A DNA stretch of 64,000 nucleotides from Physcomitrium patens (GCF_000002425.4 NC_037269.1:5388784-5452783); one strand, 5' to 3'. Positions 46,496 through 58,811 are shown, numbered from the stretch's first letter. A program made the numbers and translations. Notes: a model not told the origin generated them from the letters alone.

Positions 46496-49139
46496 TGTCG
46501 TGTTGCAACACAACTATATGGTGAAAGATAATAATATTAATCTTATTATAGAAGAGCCAAGTTAAAAGATAAAGTAGAAAAATATGGATAAAAGATAGAA
46601 AAGTAATAAAACTTTTAATAGTATTACTGTTTTTTTAAAAAGTGGCTTTTACTTATTTTATAGGACCATTAATAAGCCAAAAAAATAAATAATATAATCA
46701 TCTTTAGAAGAAAGTTAAGAGTAAATTCTAACAAAAATCACTTAGAAAAACTAGATATTGATATCCGGAAAGGGGTGGTTATGAACCAGAATCAAAATCA
46801 GATCCCAAGGTACAAAACTAAGCTTTAACAATGATTCTAGGGTTCTTTGGTAGATCGAAGAATGGAATTAGAGAGCAAAATTGATAAGGTTTCAATGAAC
46901 ATTGGTTTGGGATGACTTAGATTTATATTGACTTTGTAAGAGCTTTGCAAATTTGGAGTTTGTTTTGGGTGACTCTGGATTTGTAAAATAAAGTGAGTGA
47001 TACTTTTGAAAAAATTTGTAAGTTTGGCAATAGATCTGCAAGTAAACTTTTGAGAGTTTGTGCTATATATGTTCAATATATGATATGAGTTTTAGCTTGA
47101 TTGAAGGGTTGGATCAAGGATTATTGAAGTTTAAGTAGATTGGAATCTTGAAAAGTAGAGTTTAGGTCTAGTGAGGATTTCTAAGATTTCTTATAATCTA
47201 TTAGTTGGATTGGAGTGAAAATCATATGTGCAGGTAATAGAATTATTTTTCTATGTATGTAATAAATTTGAGATCAATCGAACAGTTCAATAAGGAGATA
47301 TTGATGCTAAAAATTCAACATTCAGATTGAAGAAGGATGTTGGTCAACATTTGAGCAAATATTAGGGTTGATCTTCTTTTTGGTGAGTTTGATCTTCTTC
47401 AAAAAAATTATGCTTGTAATCAATTTAATTGTAAAGAGATATGTAAAATTTGAGTTAAAATCAATGGTTCATTCATTAGTTATTAAGGTTTAAATCTACT
47501 ATAGAAATTATTTGGATTATTTAGGGTTTGGTTAGAATATGTTTAGGATTTGATTAGAATTCAGTTAAGGTTTTTTTAGATTTATTTAGAATTTGGTTAG
47601 GATTTATTAGGATTTGACTAAGATTTGGTTAGGATTTATTTAGAATTTGACTAGGATTTATTTATGATTGATTAAGGTTTATTTAGGATTTGATTAGAAT
47701 TTGGTTAGGATTTTGTTGGAATTTGATTAAGATTTGATTAGAATTTGATTAGTATTTGATTAGATTTTGATTAAGATTTGATTAGGATTTGATTAAGATT
47801 TGACTAAGATTTGATTAGAATTTATTTAGAGTTTGACTATGATTTATTTAAAATTGATCAAGGTTTAGTTATGATTTGGTTAAGATTTGATTAGGTTTTG
47901 GTTAGAATTTGATTAGAATTTGGTTAAGATTTGACTAAGATTTGATTAGGATTTATTTAAGATTTAACTTGGATTTACTTAGATTGATTAAGATTTGAGT
48001 AGGGTTTGACTAGGATTTGGTTAAGATTTGGTTAGGATTTGATTAGGATTTGGTTATGATTTAGTTAGGATTTGATTAGATTTTGGTTAAGATTTGATTA
48101 GGATTTGGTTAGATTTTGATTAGAATTTGGTTAAAATTTGATTAGAATTTTGTTAAAGTTTGATTAGAGTTTGGTTAGGATTTGATTAAGATTTGGTTAG
48201 GATTTGATTGGGATTTGGTTAGGATTTGATTAGGTTTTGATTAGAATTTGATTAGAATTTGGTTAAAGTTTGACTAGGGTTTGGTTAGGATTTGGTTAGG
48301 ATTTGAGTAAGGTTTGATTAGCATTTGACTAGGATTTCATTAAGATTTGATTACATTTTATTTAGAATTTGATTTGGGTTTGGTTAGAATTTTTTTAGAA
48401 TTTGATTAAAGTTTAGTTAGGATTTGGTTAGGATTTGTTTAGAATTTGATTAGAATTTACTTAAGATTGACTAAGATTTGATTAGAATTTGGTTAAGATT
48501 TTATTAGGAATTAGTTAGGATTTAGTTAGGATTTGATTAAGATTTGATTAGGATTTGGTTAAGATTTTATTAGGAATTAGTTAAGATTTAGTTAGAAATT
48601 GATTAGGATTTGATTAGGATTTGATTAGGATTTGATTAGGATTTGGTTAGAATTTGATTAGGATTTGATTATAATTTGATTAGGATTTTGTTAAGATTTG
48701 ATTAATATTTGTTTAAGATTTGATTAGGATTTGGTTAAGATTTATTTAAAATTTAATTAGAGATTGATTAGGATTTGGTTAGGATTTGATTAGAATCTTA
48801 ATAGGATTTGATTAAAATTTATTTAAGATTTGATTAGGATTTAATTAAGATTTCTATTTTAATATTTTATTAAGATTTCTATTTTAGTATATTTTTAAAT
48901 TCCTATGTTATTTTTTTATGATTTCTTAAAAGGTCTTTAGAAATATTTTGTATTTTTTACATAATTATTTTCTAATTTTGATTGAATTTAATTGATATTT
49001 GATTATACTTGCTAATATTTAATTGTAATTTGTTTAAGAACCTATTAGAGTTTTTAGGGCTTGTTATTGCAATTTTCTTTTTATCTTCTATAACCAAGTG
49101 CCCGATGCATTCTCAAGCCAAATGCCATGTATTACAATA
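46496..49139 (+). mobile_element. Family-B LTR expanded by an 11-bp repeat array, inside the D 5' LTR
   Basis: It starts TGTCGTGTTGCAACACAAC and ends with the TATTACAATA equivalent of TAATACGACA. The last 100 bp ('ccaagtgcccgatgcattctcaagcc') parallel the B LTR end at 20930-20985. The flanking 4-mers TCGG (46492-46495) and TTGG (49140-49143) look like a target duplication with one transition. At 2644 bp it is about twice the B1 LTR length, because about 1.35 kb consists of 11-bp repeats (47510-48850). Confidence 0.75.
47510..48850 (+). repeat. Degenerate 11-bp tandem repeat array
   Basis: Roughly 120 head-to-tail variants of GATTTGGTTAG / GATTTGATTAG run with few interruptions. Units differ mainly at the G/A and A/G positions and by occasional 'ttatttag' variants. 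There is no open frame. An array of the same unit, reversed and more decayed, sits in the LTR at 37479-39003. Confidence 0.9.
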
Positions 49140-49390
49140 TTGGTCCTATTTATACCTTATCCTATTATCTTAGGCTTTTTAGAATATTCTTAAGTGGTGG
49201 ATCCCACATAAATAACTATCCTAAATTCTTTTCAGAAGGCTCTATGATGGACCCCATCTAAATGACCACCCTAAACTCTTTCTAGAATGTTCCATGATGG
49301 ATTCTACGTGATCTACTAACCTAACCCTAATTCTAAAAACTTCCATGGTTCTATCTATCTATACAATTATCTTATCTATACCCTGTTATA
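49140..49390 (-). repeat. D 5' LTR, outer part
   Basis: It continues the match to 41390-41633 ('ttcttaag..gtggatcccac', then 'ctatctatacaattatcttatctataccctgtta') and ends at the right CAAAT target copy. Confidence 0.82.
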
Positions 49391-50521
49391 CAAATAGAAA
49401 TAATAATCAATTATAATGCAATCATAAAGGATACAAATGTACCACCATTATATATAACTTTTATATATATTTTATATTTGAAGAAGCTAATTAATAAACT
49501 TCCTACCTAATTTAAGTGATTTTTAATTCAATCTCATATTCTCTTTTAATGTATAGATCTTTATTTGAGGCCAAAGTGCTCAACATCAAAAAGGTGTTGC
49601 CATAATTTTTTCTAAAGTTCCTTTCACAATCACTAGCAATATTTGGTAAAAATCTCAACCAAAGACTATTGTAGCTCCTCCAAATAGGCAATCAATATCC
49701 CAAATGTCTCTAAAAGAATGATCAATTGCCTCAAGCCAATAATGATATTACATTAGAAGTTCATCTCAAATAAAAGATTTTAGAGAAAATAAGAGTTTTA
49801 TTGTGTGTATGCAAGAGTGCATGGCATTGAGGTGTGTCTATGTAATAAAAAGGAGGTACCTACCTAATTTTTTTGTAAAAGAATCTAATCAACTTAACTT
49901 AGCTTTTTTTAAATAATTATTTTTAAGAACCAAAGTTTTTAAAATCAAATTTTACATATGATCTAATGTAGGATGAAAATTTAAAAAAATAAAAAAATAA
50001 AAAAAAATTATATTTTTTATTTTTTTAAGATAAAAAAGAAATAGTTGTAAAAAGAGATGTATTCACCTTTCATAATAATTTTTACATTTTATATGTAAAT
50101 ATAAGATAATTAAATTTCAATTCATAAATTTAAATTTTATAATTTATTATTTTTAATATTTAATTTCTTTTAATTCTAATAATTATAAAAGCTTATATTA
50201 AAATTAATGTTCAAAAATAGTAATAATAATAATAATAGTAATATTAATAATAAATACATTGATTCAAGTAGTTATACTGTTGAATGGATCTAAAATTCTT
50301 AATGCAATTTTGCTTCAACTGGAATTAATTTAGCTTTAATACTGTTATTTAAGTATACTAGTTGAAATTGGAAGTAAAATAATTTGTTTGTTTATCGTTA
50401 TATATATATATATATATATATATACATAAAGTTAAACATAAAAAGTTTCTCAATGTAACACAGTGCATGAAGATGTGACTAGACATGCACATACACAAAT
50501 ATAAGACATTAGCATAAAAAA

Positions 50522-50558
<37 letters not shown>

Positions 50559-51344
50559 AACTCACTCACTCACTCACTCCATTGTGTGAAGCCTCCACTT
50601 GATAATAACTTGACCCTCTGCATCAATCAAAAGAAGTGCATGACTAGACCCACTTCACTGTAATACAATAATGCCCCAAGCAGGATGCCATATAATGACA
50701 ATAAAAATTAAAAAAACAAAAACAAATCTCAACGGCATTATACAGTCAACTGAGTACCTAACAGTGAGCAACAACATTGAGCTTCACAACCATTCAAACC
50801 ATGACCACAATGTTGGGTGATATTATGATTGAGACCTGGTTTGAAAGCTCCTCCTCCTCTAAGGCAGGGTCCATTAAACCCTAAACATGCAACATAAGCC
50901 CAAAAATAAATCTAATTTTTGACCCCAACTTTAGATGGCTTAGTGAAGTCAGAACCAAGCAAATTGTACCTCATTTTGGGGTTTGACAAGTAAACCAACT
51001 GTGGTCTCTAAGTTGGTTGGTTGGTTGGCTGGTTGGTTTAGTTAGGAAAAACTTGGCCTCAGTGTTGTGAGAATTGCAGTGTTGATCCTCAAGACACAAA
51101 AAAAAAAAAAAAAAAAAAAAAAAAGATGTTTGCCTCTTTCAAAGGCATCTATTATAAATTAATCCAACTTTCACACAACTCTTGGTGAATCTATTTTATT
51201 TTTCTCTAATACAAGGTGAATGGATGTTGTGGTGAGGATGTATAGCATGTATTAAGTGTTAATTTCTTTATATATAAAAAAATTGGAATAAATTTTATTC
51301 ATGAAATATATTAAATTTCTATAACCAAATAGTGATTTTACACA

Positions 51345-51397
<53 letters not shown>

Positions 51398-51430
51398 AAA
51401 AAATTATGAAATAAGTTTAAAATTGGAGGC

Positions 51431-51572
51431 TAGAAAGAATTGTTTTGGTTACAAGTTAGAAACCTTCATTAGCATGGTCCTTGCTATTAAATATTATAAT
51501 CTAGAAAGAATTGTTTTGGTTACAAATTAGAAACCTTCATTAGCATGGTCCTTGCTATTAAATATTATAATC
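51431..51572. repeat. 71-bp tandem duplication
   Basis: Two head-to-tail copies (51431-51501 and 51502-51572) differ at one base (ACAAGTT against ACAAATT). The unit begins TAGAAAGAATTG and ends ATTATAATC. Confidence 0.95.
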
Positions 51573-53238
51573 TTTATTAGGATACTATTGCCTTTCAAAT
51601 TGAGTGATTATTCTTAGATTAGCTGTTCAAATCAAGTTGGATTAATTTATAATAGATTATTTTAATTTTAAAATGATAGATTTATGGATGTAGTAATTGA
51701 AGGTGCACCACTCAACCTAAGGTGCTTTTCTTATTGACATTCGAATAAATGATTTTTACATTCAAATGCTTATAAAATGACTGTACTTCAAATATTTATA
51801 TTCTAAACAATATTGAATATTAATTGATAAAATTATACCAAGTAGGAATAGAAAATCAAGAAATGGATTCTTTTTCTTCTTAAATAGCATTATTAAATGT
51901 TAGTTGTGATTTTTAGAATGCATCACGTTAATGTTAAATTATGTTTTTTGTACACTAATATCTTGATTTTCTTAAATATTTTAACATACTCAATTTTAGA
52001 TTTGATTGAATACATCCACTTCTTTTTTGATGAAATATAGATGAAGATTAAGAAATATTTTGCTCTATTTAATAAAATTGTGTACATTAAATTATACACA
52101 TTATTATGCATAACTTTTAATACTTTGGTGGTACAAGTTCCATCTGCTTATGAAAATAGATATTTTTATAATTTTTCACAATTCAACAGTTACATGTTAA
52201 GGTCATAAAATTAACATGGTAGTACATTTCTACTTATCAATTTTAGAATTATCTTTCAAAGTTGCATGTTTAAATATTCTATGTATTCATACTACAACAC
52301 CAATATATCTCTATTTAAAGTGGTCACTTTGGTACCTTAGTTGTTGTTGATTTTATGCATTGCAAATAATAAAAGCTGTCTTTATAACATGTCAATTTTG
52401 TGGTTTTTTTTATATATTTATAGCCTTTTTTAAAAAATCAAAGTACATGAGATTAAATCAATTAAAATCACCACTTTATGTGTAATAATTTTATAAGAAA
52501 TTTAGAAAACAACTCAAACTAAGATTATTTGAGTTTATTTTTTAAAGAAATACAATACAAAAAATAAATTTAATGACTCCCACTTTAGATCTATTTATGA
52601 TTAAAAAAATGAAATTAAATACTCAGTTTTTTTTTTTCAATTAAAAAACTTCAACCACATTTCATTGCAAGACATAACCCTGCAATGAATATTCAATTTT
52701 TTATTTTTTATTAATTAGTGATAGAAAACTAGTAGATCTATTCTTTATTCTCATGGTTATATATATATATATATATATATAGTAATTTCTTATATATAAT
52801 CATGGACTCAACTCACTAATTAAATAGTGTCACTCTCTAGACAAAAGTATGTATCCAATTCATAAAACAAATGTAATTATCCAACTAACCAATTTAAGCA
52901 GCAACTAATCCCTCAATTAATCATCTTATAATTTTCTAAGATCAGTCCAGCCAATGTGCACTTCAGCATTAGCAACAATTTTTTATCAATTTTTTAAAGT
53001 TAAATTATCTAAGACTATTTATAAAAATTCATGAAAAAAAAAATCTTATACTTTATTATTAATTATTTTTTTCTTATTGAGTTTTATCATTTATTTTTTC
53101 AATCTCAACATGAATCCATCAATGTGCGTTTTAAGTACATTCTACCCTCCACAAACATCACACGTCTCTGTTTTGTACATCTCATTCGACCTTGTGTACG
53201 ATTGGTCCTTTTTCTGTACACTAATAAAAAAAAATAAA

Positions 53239-53260
53239 CTCTCTCTCTCTCTCTCTCTGA

Positions 53261-53312
<52 letters not shown>

Positions 53313-53330
53313 CTATATATATATATACAC
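53239..53330. repeat. Compound microsatellite (CT)n(AT)n(GT)n(AT)n
   Basis: A CT run (53239-53258), an AT run (about 53261-53282), a GT run (about 53283-53306) and a second AT run follow each other without spacer. Open frames reading through it are artefacts of the repeat. Confidence 0.95.
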
Positions 53331-53470
53331 ATTAGTTGTTAATATTTTTAATATCGGACAGGTAGTACAAAAACAATGCCACAGGCCTGGCGCTAAGTTT
53401 GAATGCATACACACACAGGGAGGATGAATGCACGATGGATGACTTTATTATATTCATCATCTATAGCTTT

Positions 53471-53560
53471 CGTCCTGACCAGGACGATGGATGCGGATGA
53501 TAGATGTGGATGATAGATGTGGATGATAGATGTGGATGATGAATTTATCATCCACACCTC
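53471..53560. repeat. Short hairpin and 15-bp tandem repeats
   Basis: CGTCCTG-AC-CAGGACG (53471-53486) is a perfect 7-bp inverted repeat. It is followed by three copies of a 15-bp unit, GGATGATAGATGTGG-type, to about 53540, and by an inverted echo 'tcatccacacc'. Confidence 0.8.
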
Positions 53561-54800
53561 CCTTTATTCAAGCCATGGAACAGGACCTCCACCAAACAGC
53601 CTTGAACGACCGCGAACACACGTCACCTCAGTTCCAACCTTTGATTTGAGACCTCATCCTCTCCACGGCTCCCCTTCACAAAGCGTTTTCATTCACAAAA
53701 AAATCCCACCCCCCCCAGTTCTATTAGAAGGCAATGTGTCTTCTGTATGTCACCGCAAGTGGCAATCAGCCTCTGGCCCCTCGAATTTGGAATTTGTGTG
53801 CACAAGTGGACCTATGACCGTCCTTTTGCAGACATGGCTCTTGCATAAGAGATAACCACCACAGAGAAACAGCCGTCCATGACCAAATTGCGCCCAAGCC
53901 CCAGCTATAAAAACTGAGTCCAACTGAAGCTCAATATTCATTCTAACACGTGTTTTTCTCTTTAGCCTCAATAATATCGAAACAGCCCCCTTCGTAAAAA
54001 TCGCTGCAGCATCATTGGTCACACGACCTTTACCACAACGTGCTTTTTAAATATCAGGAAACAGAACGAACGGAGCGACGTCCACCAAAGCCCGCATGAG
54101 CGCCCGCCGACGGCCACTGACGGCCGCTAACTGACGCCCGCGACCGCGAACGGGATGATTAGTGACGACAGAGTGGCGTAGGCGTCGGCGGCAGCGGCAG
54201 TTCCATGCTTCACGCAGAACCTGGAAGAGTGAAGGAATGAGGAGCTTAGGAGGGAGTATCGGGGATCTGTGATGCGCCTGGATCCCACCACATCCGTCCT
54301 CTGCCACGGATCGAGCTCACAGCTCCGACGTCGATCGGCATGTGAGCGAGGTGTCGAGAGACCGCGGCGGAGTAAAGGGGGGGAGAGAAATACGGAAATT
54401 GGGGGAAGGGACAAGGGACAGGGAGAGCAATGGTGGAAGACAGGGGCCTGTGGAGGATTTTGCGGTGAAAGTGAGGCGGACAGGGATGCTGTGGTGGGGT
54501 CTTGTGTCTGCGGTCTGACTGTTCTCTCGAAGAACCCACTGGGCGAGGTCTGAGAATCCCAGGCATGCGTTTGCCTGCTGCCCCTCTTTCCCCGCCCCCT
54601 CTCTACTTAGTATTTCCGATTCTGTTCACGAGGAAAGTGTGCATGGATCCCGCACTGAGTGGGTTCTGAGCAATCCGAGGGGTTCTTCTCAGCCACATTG
54701 TGACTATTCCCCGCGCCGCCTCCTCCTCTCCCTTTTTGTGCTGCTGCTTCGTCTCATCTTGGGGGTGTGATTCGGGAGTGGGTTGAGTTGGTGGAGCGCA
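53541..54800 (+). promoter_or_regulatory. GC-richer upstream region of the elongase gene
   Basis: Base composition changes sharply to GC-rich near 53550 and stays so to the ATG. The stretch includes CTATAAAAAC at about 53904-53913 (a possible TATA box, but 890 bp from the ATG, so it would need a long leader or a leader intron) and the palindrome ACACGTGT at about 53946-53953 (G-box type). Overlapping open frames on both strands at 54047-54566 have no family resemblance and are probably by-products of GC content. The transcription start cannot be fixed from sequence. Confidence 0.4.
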
Positions 54801-57001
54801 ATGGAGGTCGTGGAGAGATTCTACGGTGAGTTGGATGGGAAGGTCTCGCAGGGCGTGAATGCATTGCTGGGTAGTTTTGGGGTGGAGTTGACGGATACGC
54901 CCACTACCAAAGGCTTGCCCCTCGTTGACAGTCCCACACCCATCGTCCTCGGTGTTTCTGTATACTTGACTATTGTCATTGGAGGGCTTTTGTGGATAAA
55001 GGCCAGGGATCTGAAACCGCGCGCCTCGGAGCCATTTTTGCTCCAAGCTTTGGTGCTTGTGCACAACCTGTTCTGTTTTGCGCTCAGTCTGTATATGTGC
55101 GTGGGCATCGCTTATCAGGCTATTACCTGGCGGTGAGTGTTCTCCCACTGTTTTGTCTCTGTTCTGTCTGTTGAAATGTAATGTGTTTTTTTTTTCCCAT
55201 TTACATCGGCATCGGAAGGTCACGGTCGTTGTCACTATGCCCAAGAGTTGTGAAAGTGGAATGAGACCCCTGAGAACCTATTGATATGAAGGGGACCATT
55301 GCTGATTCGTGTTTCTTTGTTTGGAGTTTACAGGTACTCTCTCTGGGGCAATGCATACAATCCTAAACATAAAGAGGTATGGCTTGTTGCTGATCTTTTT
55401 TTTTTACATCGTTAAATCTTTCATTTCAGTGCTTTACGTAGGGTGGTTTTTCTGTTAGTACTGTAGCGAGGGCTACTTAATAGCTGTTCGATGACATCTT
55501 GATTTACTGAAGTCAAATTTCTTCTCTCACCATTGAATTCCCATTCGTTATTTTAGATTTAATGGCCGCCGCCTCCTTTTTCCTTAAATGGCGGCTATGA
55601 CCTAAGTTTCACAGTTAATTTATTGGATGGTTATCATAGTTATATTCATGTCAATGTGATGAGGAGGGTGCCTTGCAGATCAATCTGAGGAATTTGTATC
55701 CTCAGAATGTAGTCCAAAGTTGAACTAATTCTGGTTGTTAACTTCCACTGCAGATGGCGATTCTGGTATACTTGTTCTACATGTCTAAGTACGTGGAATT
55801 CATGGATACCGTAAGAATTCGCCTCTTCAAACTCATTTTCTGAGATCCCATCTGAAATCAGATTTTTAAGTTTCTAAGTCTCCGCCTCTGTTTAAATTCA
55901 CATTTTTTACATAGAACAGACGACGTAGTTTGTGTTGTTTTTGTTGGCTAATCTCGAGATTGTAGTTATAATTGAGAACTGAACTTTTGATTGCTCTGAT
56001 CGGGGTAGGTTATCATGATACTGAAGCGCAGCACCAGGCAAATAAGCTTCCTCCACGTTTATCATCATTCTTCAATTTCCCTCATTTGGTGGGCTATTGC
56101 TCATCACGCTCCTGGCGGTGAAGGTGAGTTCTTTGCATCATGACCATCCCCTCTGTGATTGAAAACTCTATATTCAGGCTATCTAATTGATGCTTAGCAT
56201 CGTGGGTGCAAGGATAACCTTCTGTACTGTCTGTGGTGAACAGCATATTGGTCTGCGGCTCTGAACTCAGGAGTGCATGTTCTCATGTATGCGTATTACT
56301 TCTTGGCTGCCTGCCTTCGAAGTAGCCCAAAGTTAAAAAATAAGTACCTTTTTTGGGGCAGGTAAGAAGTTCTTGGTCACTACGCTGCTGTAGGAACTTG
56401 CAATAATTTACCTATTTTGGCCTGAATCTGAATGTCGTATTGATCACTGTGCTTCATAATGCAGGTACTTGACACAATTCCAAATGTTCCAGTTTATGCT
56501 GAACTTAGTGCAGGCTTACTACGACATGAAAACGAATGCGCCATATCCACAATGGCTGATCAAGGTTGATTTTTTGGCTTTTTATCGTTCTGTTTTATTA
56601 ATTTTCATGGTTTTAAAAATTATTATTTTTATTTCTTTTAAATCTAGGGCCCACGAATTCTTCGGACTTGTCAGCTGCAAATGTTGGTTGTTCCTGTTGG
56701 AGCAAGCACTTAAATGCTGTTAGTAAGTGAGTTTTGTCAGAAGCTTTAGTTGGGAATTATCCATGGCAGAGCTGAGCCCGACACTGCTTGCTAGCACATC
56801 AACGTAGTCTGAGTCATCACTGCTCAATCTCCATTTGTGTACATCTAACTGCGTGCAGCAGCGCTAACTGAAGTCTTTTCTATCTTGATGCAGATTTTGT
56901 TCTACTACATGATCTCGTTGCTGTTTCTTTTCGGCAATTTTTACGTACAAAAATACATCAAACCCTCTGACGGAAAGCAAAAGGGAGCTAAAACTGAGTG
57001 A
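54801..57001 (+). CDS. PSE1: Delta6-specific polyunsaturated fatty-acid elongase (ELO family)
   Basis: The seven exons are 54801-55132, 55334-55376, 55754-55810, 56009-56123, 56244-56361, 56465-56564 and 56894-57001. All introns are GT-AG and the product is 290 residues. ELO proteins are multi-pass ER membrane condensing enzymes that join malonyl-CoA to an acyl-CoA. Visible family motifs are the histidine box HVYHH (residues 160-164), NSGVHVLMYAYY (190-201) and YLTQFQMFQF (223-232), with about seven hydrophobic segments and a charged C-terminus. From memory, the protein equals Physcomitrella PSE1, which lengthens 18:3(6,9,12) and 18:4 to C20 precursors of arachidonic and eicosapentaenoic acids. 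The ATG at 54801 opens with MEVVERFYGE. An in-frame TTG slightly upstream is not a plausible start. The reading frame is intact. Confidence 0.96.
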
Positions 57002-57539
57002 GCTGTATCAAGCCATAGAAACTCTATTATGTTAGAACCTGAAGTTGGTGCTTTCTTATCTCCACTTATCTTTTAAGCAGCATCAGTTTTGAAATGATGT
57101 GTGGGCGTGGTCTGCAAGTAGTCATCAATATAATCGGCCTGAGCACTTCAGATGGATTGTTAGAACATGAGTAAAAGCGGTTATTACGGTGTTTATTTTG
57201 TACCAAATCACCGCACGGGTGAATTGAAATATTTCAGATTTGATCAATTTCATCTGATTGTATGTATCTTATATATGATTCTTGGACACTCTTAAGAAAA
57301 TTTGTCATTCACATTGTATATGCAAACTGATCATTTATTGAGTCAGAACTGAAAGTTGTTATATTGTAGACTGTTGTGGGACCATGGAAAAAAAACAACA
57401 TATGTTATATACATTTCTGTTAAATACGACATAGAAAATTTATGAATGTGCACTGCTTTGAAAATGAATGCGCAGCTGTCAACATCAAACAGCTACTGTT
57501 TCGTTGCCAGTTACCCATTCCCTCATCCAAGCTCGCTCA
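57002..57539. other. Convergent intergenic region / shared 3' ends
   Basis: 538 bp separate the elongase stop from the dioxygenase stop on the other strand. It must hold both 3' UTRs and polyadenylation sites. No transposon and no further gene is seen. Confidence 0.6.
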
Positions 57540-58811
57540 TTACAACTCAAAATTCTTTAGGGCGTTGGATGGATTAGCAAGTTGACTTTCCAAGTACTCT
57601 GGCCAAGTAAAGGGTCGATACTTGACAGGGTGCGCAGCGTCTACAAGCTCCGGAAGAGGAGCAATATGATCCCAATCTGGCGCTTGCACAAAATACGCAA
57701 TTGAATAACGATCAGAGTCTTGGTTTACAACCGCTTTGTGAAGCACACTCTTGCATATATCATTGCTAATTACCTGTACATGAAGATAATCATTGTCAGT
57801 ACATTTTGTTCAATTGGAAAAGTTACTGCAACATATTCATAGAGCGAGTTTTGATGAGCACAAAGTGAAGTACCCAACCTGAAGCATATTTCCAGCATTG
57901 ACAGCGAACGCGTTCGGGTATGGCCTGACAGCAACCCACCCTTCGTCTTTCTTCACTTGTAAGCCTCCGACATCACCTTGATGCAAAATAGTAAAGAAAT
58001 TGGCGTCATGATGGGGAACCAATCCCACTGTCTTCGACGGATCTGGGCATGGCGGATAATGATTCAGTCGCATGAGGGCAGGCTCCTTGGGCATATATTT
58101 GTCGTAGGTCTCCGGATATACTCCCAAGCTGTTTAGTATCAGGCGCGTCAGCCTCAATCCCAGCTCTCTGAGAGCTCCGACGTATTCCTCCACTGATTCA
58201 CTGGCAATATTTCACCTGTAAATTAGAAGTCCAGATTTAATGAAGTCACACATTCTTGGATAAATTTGAAAATCGAAGGAGTACCTGAACTCTGTTTGGC
58301 TGTCGGTATCCTCAGGCCATACAGTGCTAGAAACTCTTGCGATATGAGGTTTGTCCACGAAGAGACCTTCACTCCAGTTCCTCCTCTGGGTCTTCAGTTT
58401 GCTAGATTTGTAAAACCCATAGCCGAGCAACCGATCCCCTTCCAATTTGCATTCGAGCTTTTCCTTAGTCTCCAGAGGCACGTCGAAGAACTTCTTCGAG
58501 GCGGCCTGGATTCTATCCAAGATTCGCAAATCCACTCCGTGATTCACCACTTGGAAAAACCCATAGGTCGCACAAGCACCTCGAATTCGGTCGTAGATCT
58601 GTCTGCGCTGATTGTTGTCGAGCTCCTCAAACCCACCCAAATCAATCAGAGGTATTCCGTCCTCTCCAAATTCCTCATGCCCAAGCATAGGGCCCAGCTC
58701 TTGCTTTGGCCACAGATATGCATCAGGCACGGCATTGTCTGTCACGATCACATCCCGCAGCGCTTTGGAAAATACCTCACTCTTATGATCCCTCTCCCTC
58801 TCCGTCGTCAT
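57540..58811 (-). CDS. 2-oxoglutarate/Fe(II)-dependent dioxygenase
   Basis: Three exons (58811-58285, 58200-57879, 57773-57540) with GT-AG introns give 360 residues. The N-terminal DIOX_N domain starts near residue 52 (GIPLIDLGGF, then ACATYGFFQVVNHGV). The C-terminal double-stranded beta-helix carries the iron ligands His239, Asp241 (PHHDANFFTIL) and His295 (SVLHKAVVN), plus Arg305 and Ser307 (RYS) for 2-oxoglutarate, so the enzyme should be active. It belongs to the plant-specialised class that includes flavonol synthase, SRG1-like and gibberellin oxidase-type enzymes. The substrate cannot be read from sequence. Exon 2 begins at TTGCCAG/TGAATC. The nearer CAG at 58211 would put a stop in frame. 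The protein is soluble, without a signal peptide. Confidence 0.9.

Larger units (their letters stand above)
41136..49390 (-). mobile_element. Gypsy element D, decayed
   Basis: The LTRs are 41136-41633 (498 bp) and 46243-49390 (500 bp once the inserted family-B LTR is removed). The target duplication is perfect: CAAAT at 41131-41135 and 49391-49395. On the minus strand the LTR starts TGTAACAGGGTATAG. A polypurine tract (AATAGAGGGGGAATAAT) precedes the 3' LTR at 41634-41650. The 5' LTR is followed by TTGATATCAAAG (46231-46242), close to the TGGTATCAGAG primer site for initiator tRNA-Met. The minus strand carries gag, protease, RT, RNase H and integrase in gypsy order, all with stops. Confidence 0.85.
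49396..53540. other. AT-rich intergenic DNA with simple repeats
   Basis: No gene is supported. Simple repeats: (TA)n 50400-50424, AAAT-type repeats about 50525-50560 followed by CTCA repeats, GGTT-type repeats about 51012-51040, a 27-nt A run (51098-51124), (CT)n-(AT)n 51349-51397 and (AT)n 52758-52781. The stretch 50560-51060 is less AT-rich than its surroundings but has no open frame or family I know. Confidence 0.6.

Noticed and set aside
47510-48850. CRISPR-like regular repeats
   Set aside because: The 11-bp units are contiguous with no unique spacers, the genome is eukaryotic, and the array is a minisatellite inside an LTR.
53077-53427. Protein with YIYIYM and CVCVCV repeats
   Set aside because: Translation of the compound microsatellite at 53239-53330.
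54047-54566. A minus-strand gene upstream of the elongase
   Set aside because: Several overlapping open frames on both strands are Arg/Pro/Ser-rich by GC content. There is no domain, no conserved start context and no splice structure.
56565-56730. An extra elongase exon after exon 6 (an open frame continues into the intron)
   Set aside because: Splicing GATCAAG/GTTGAT to CAG/ATTTTG at 56894 gives the full family C-terminus. The intron frame is unrelated and ends soon.
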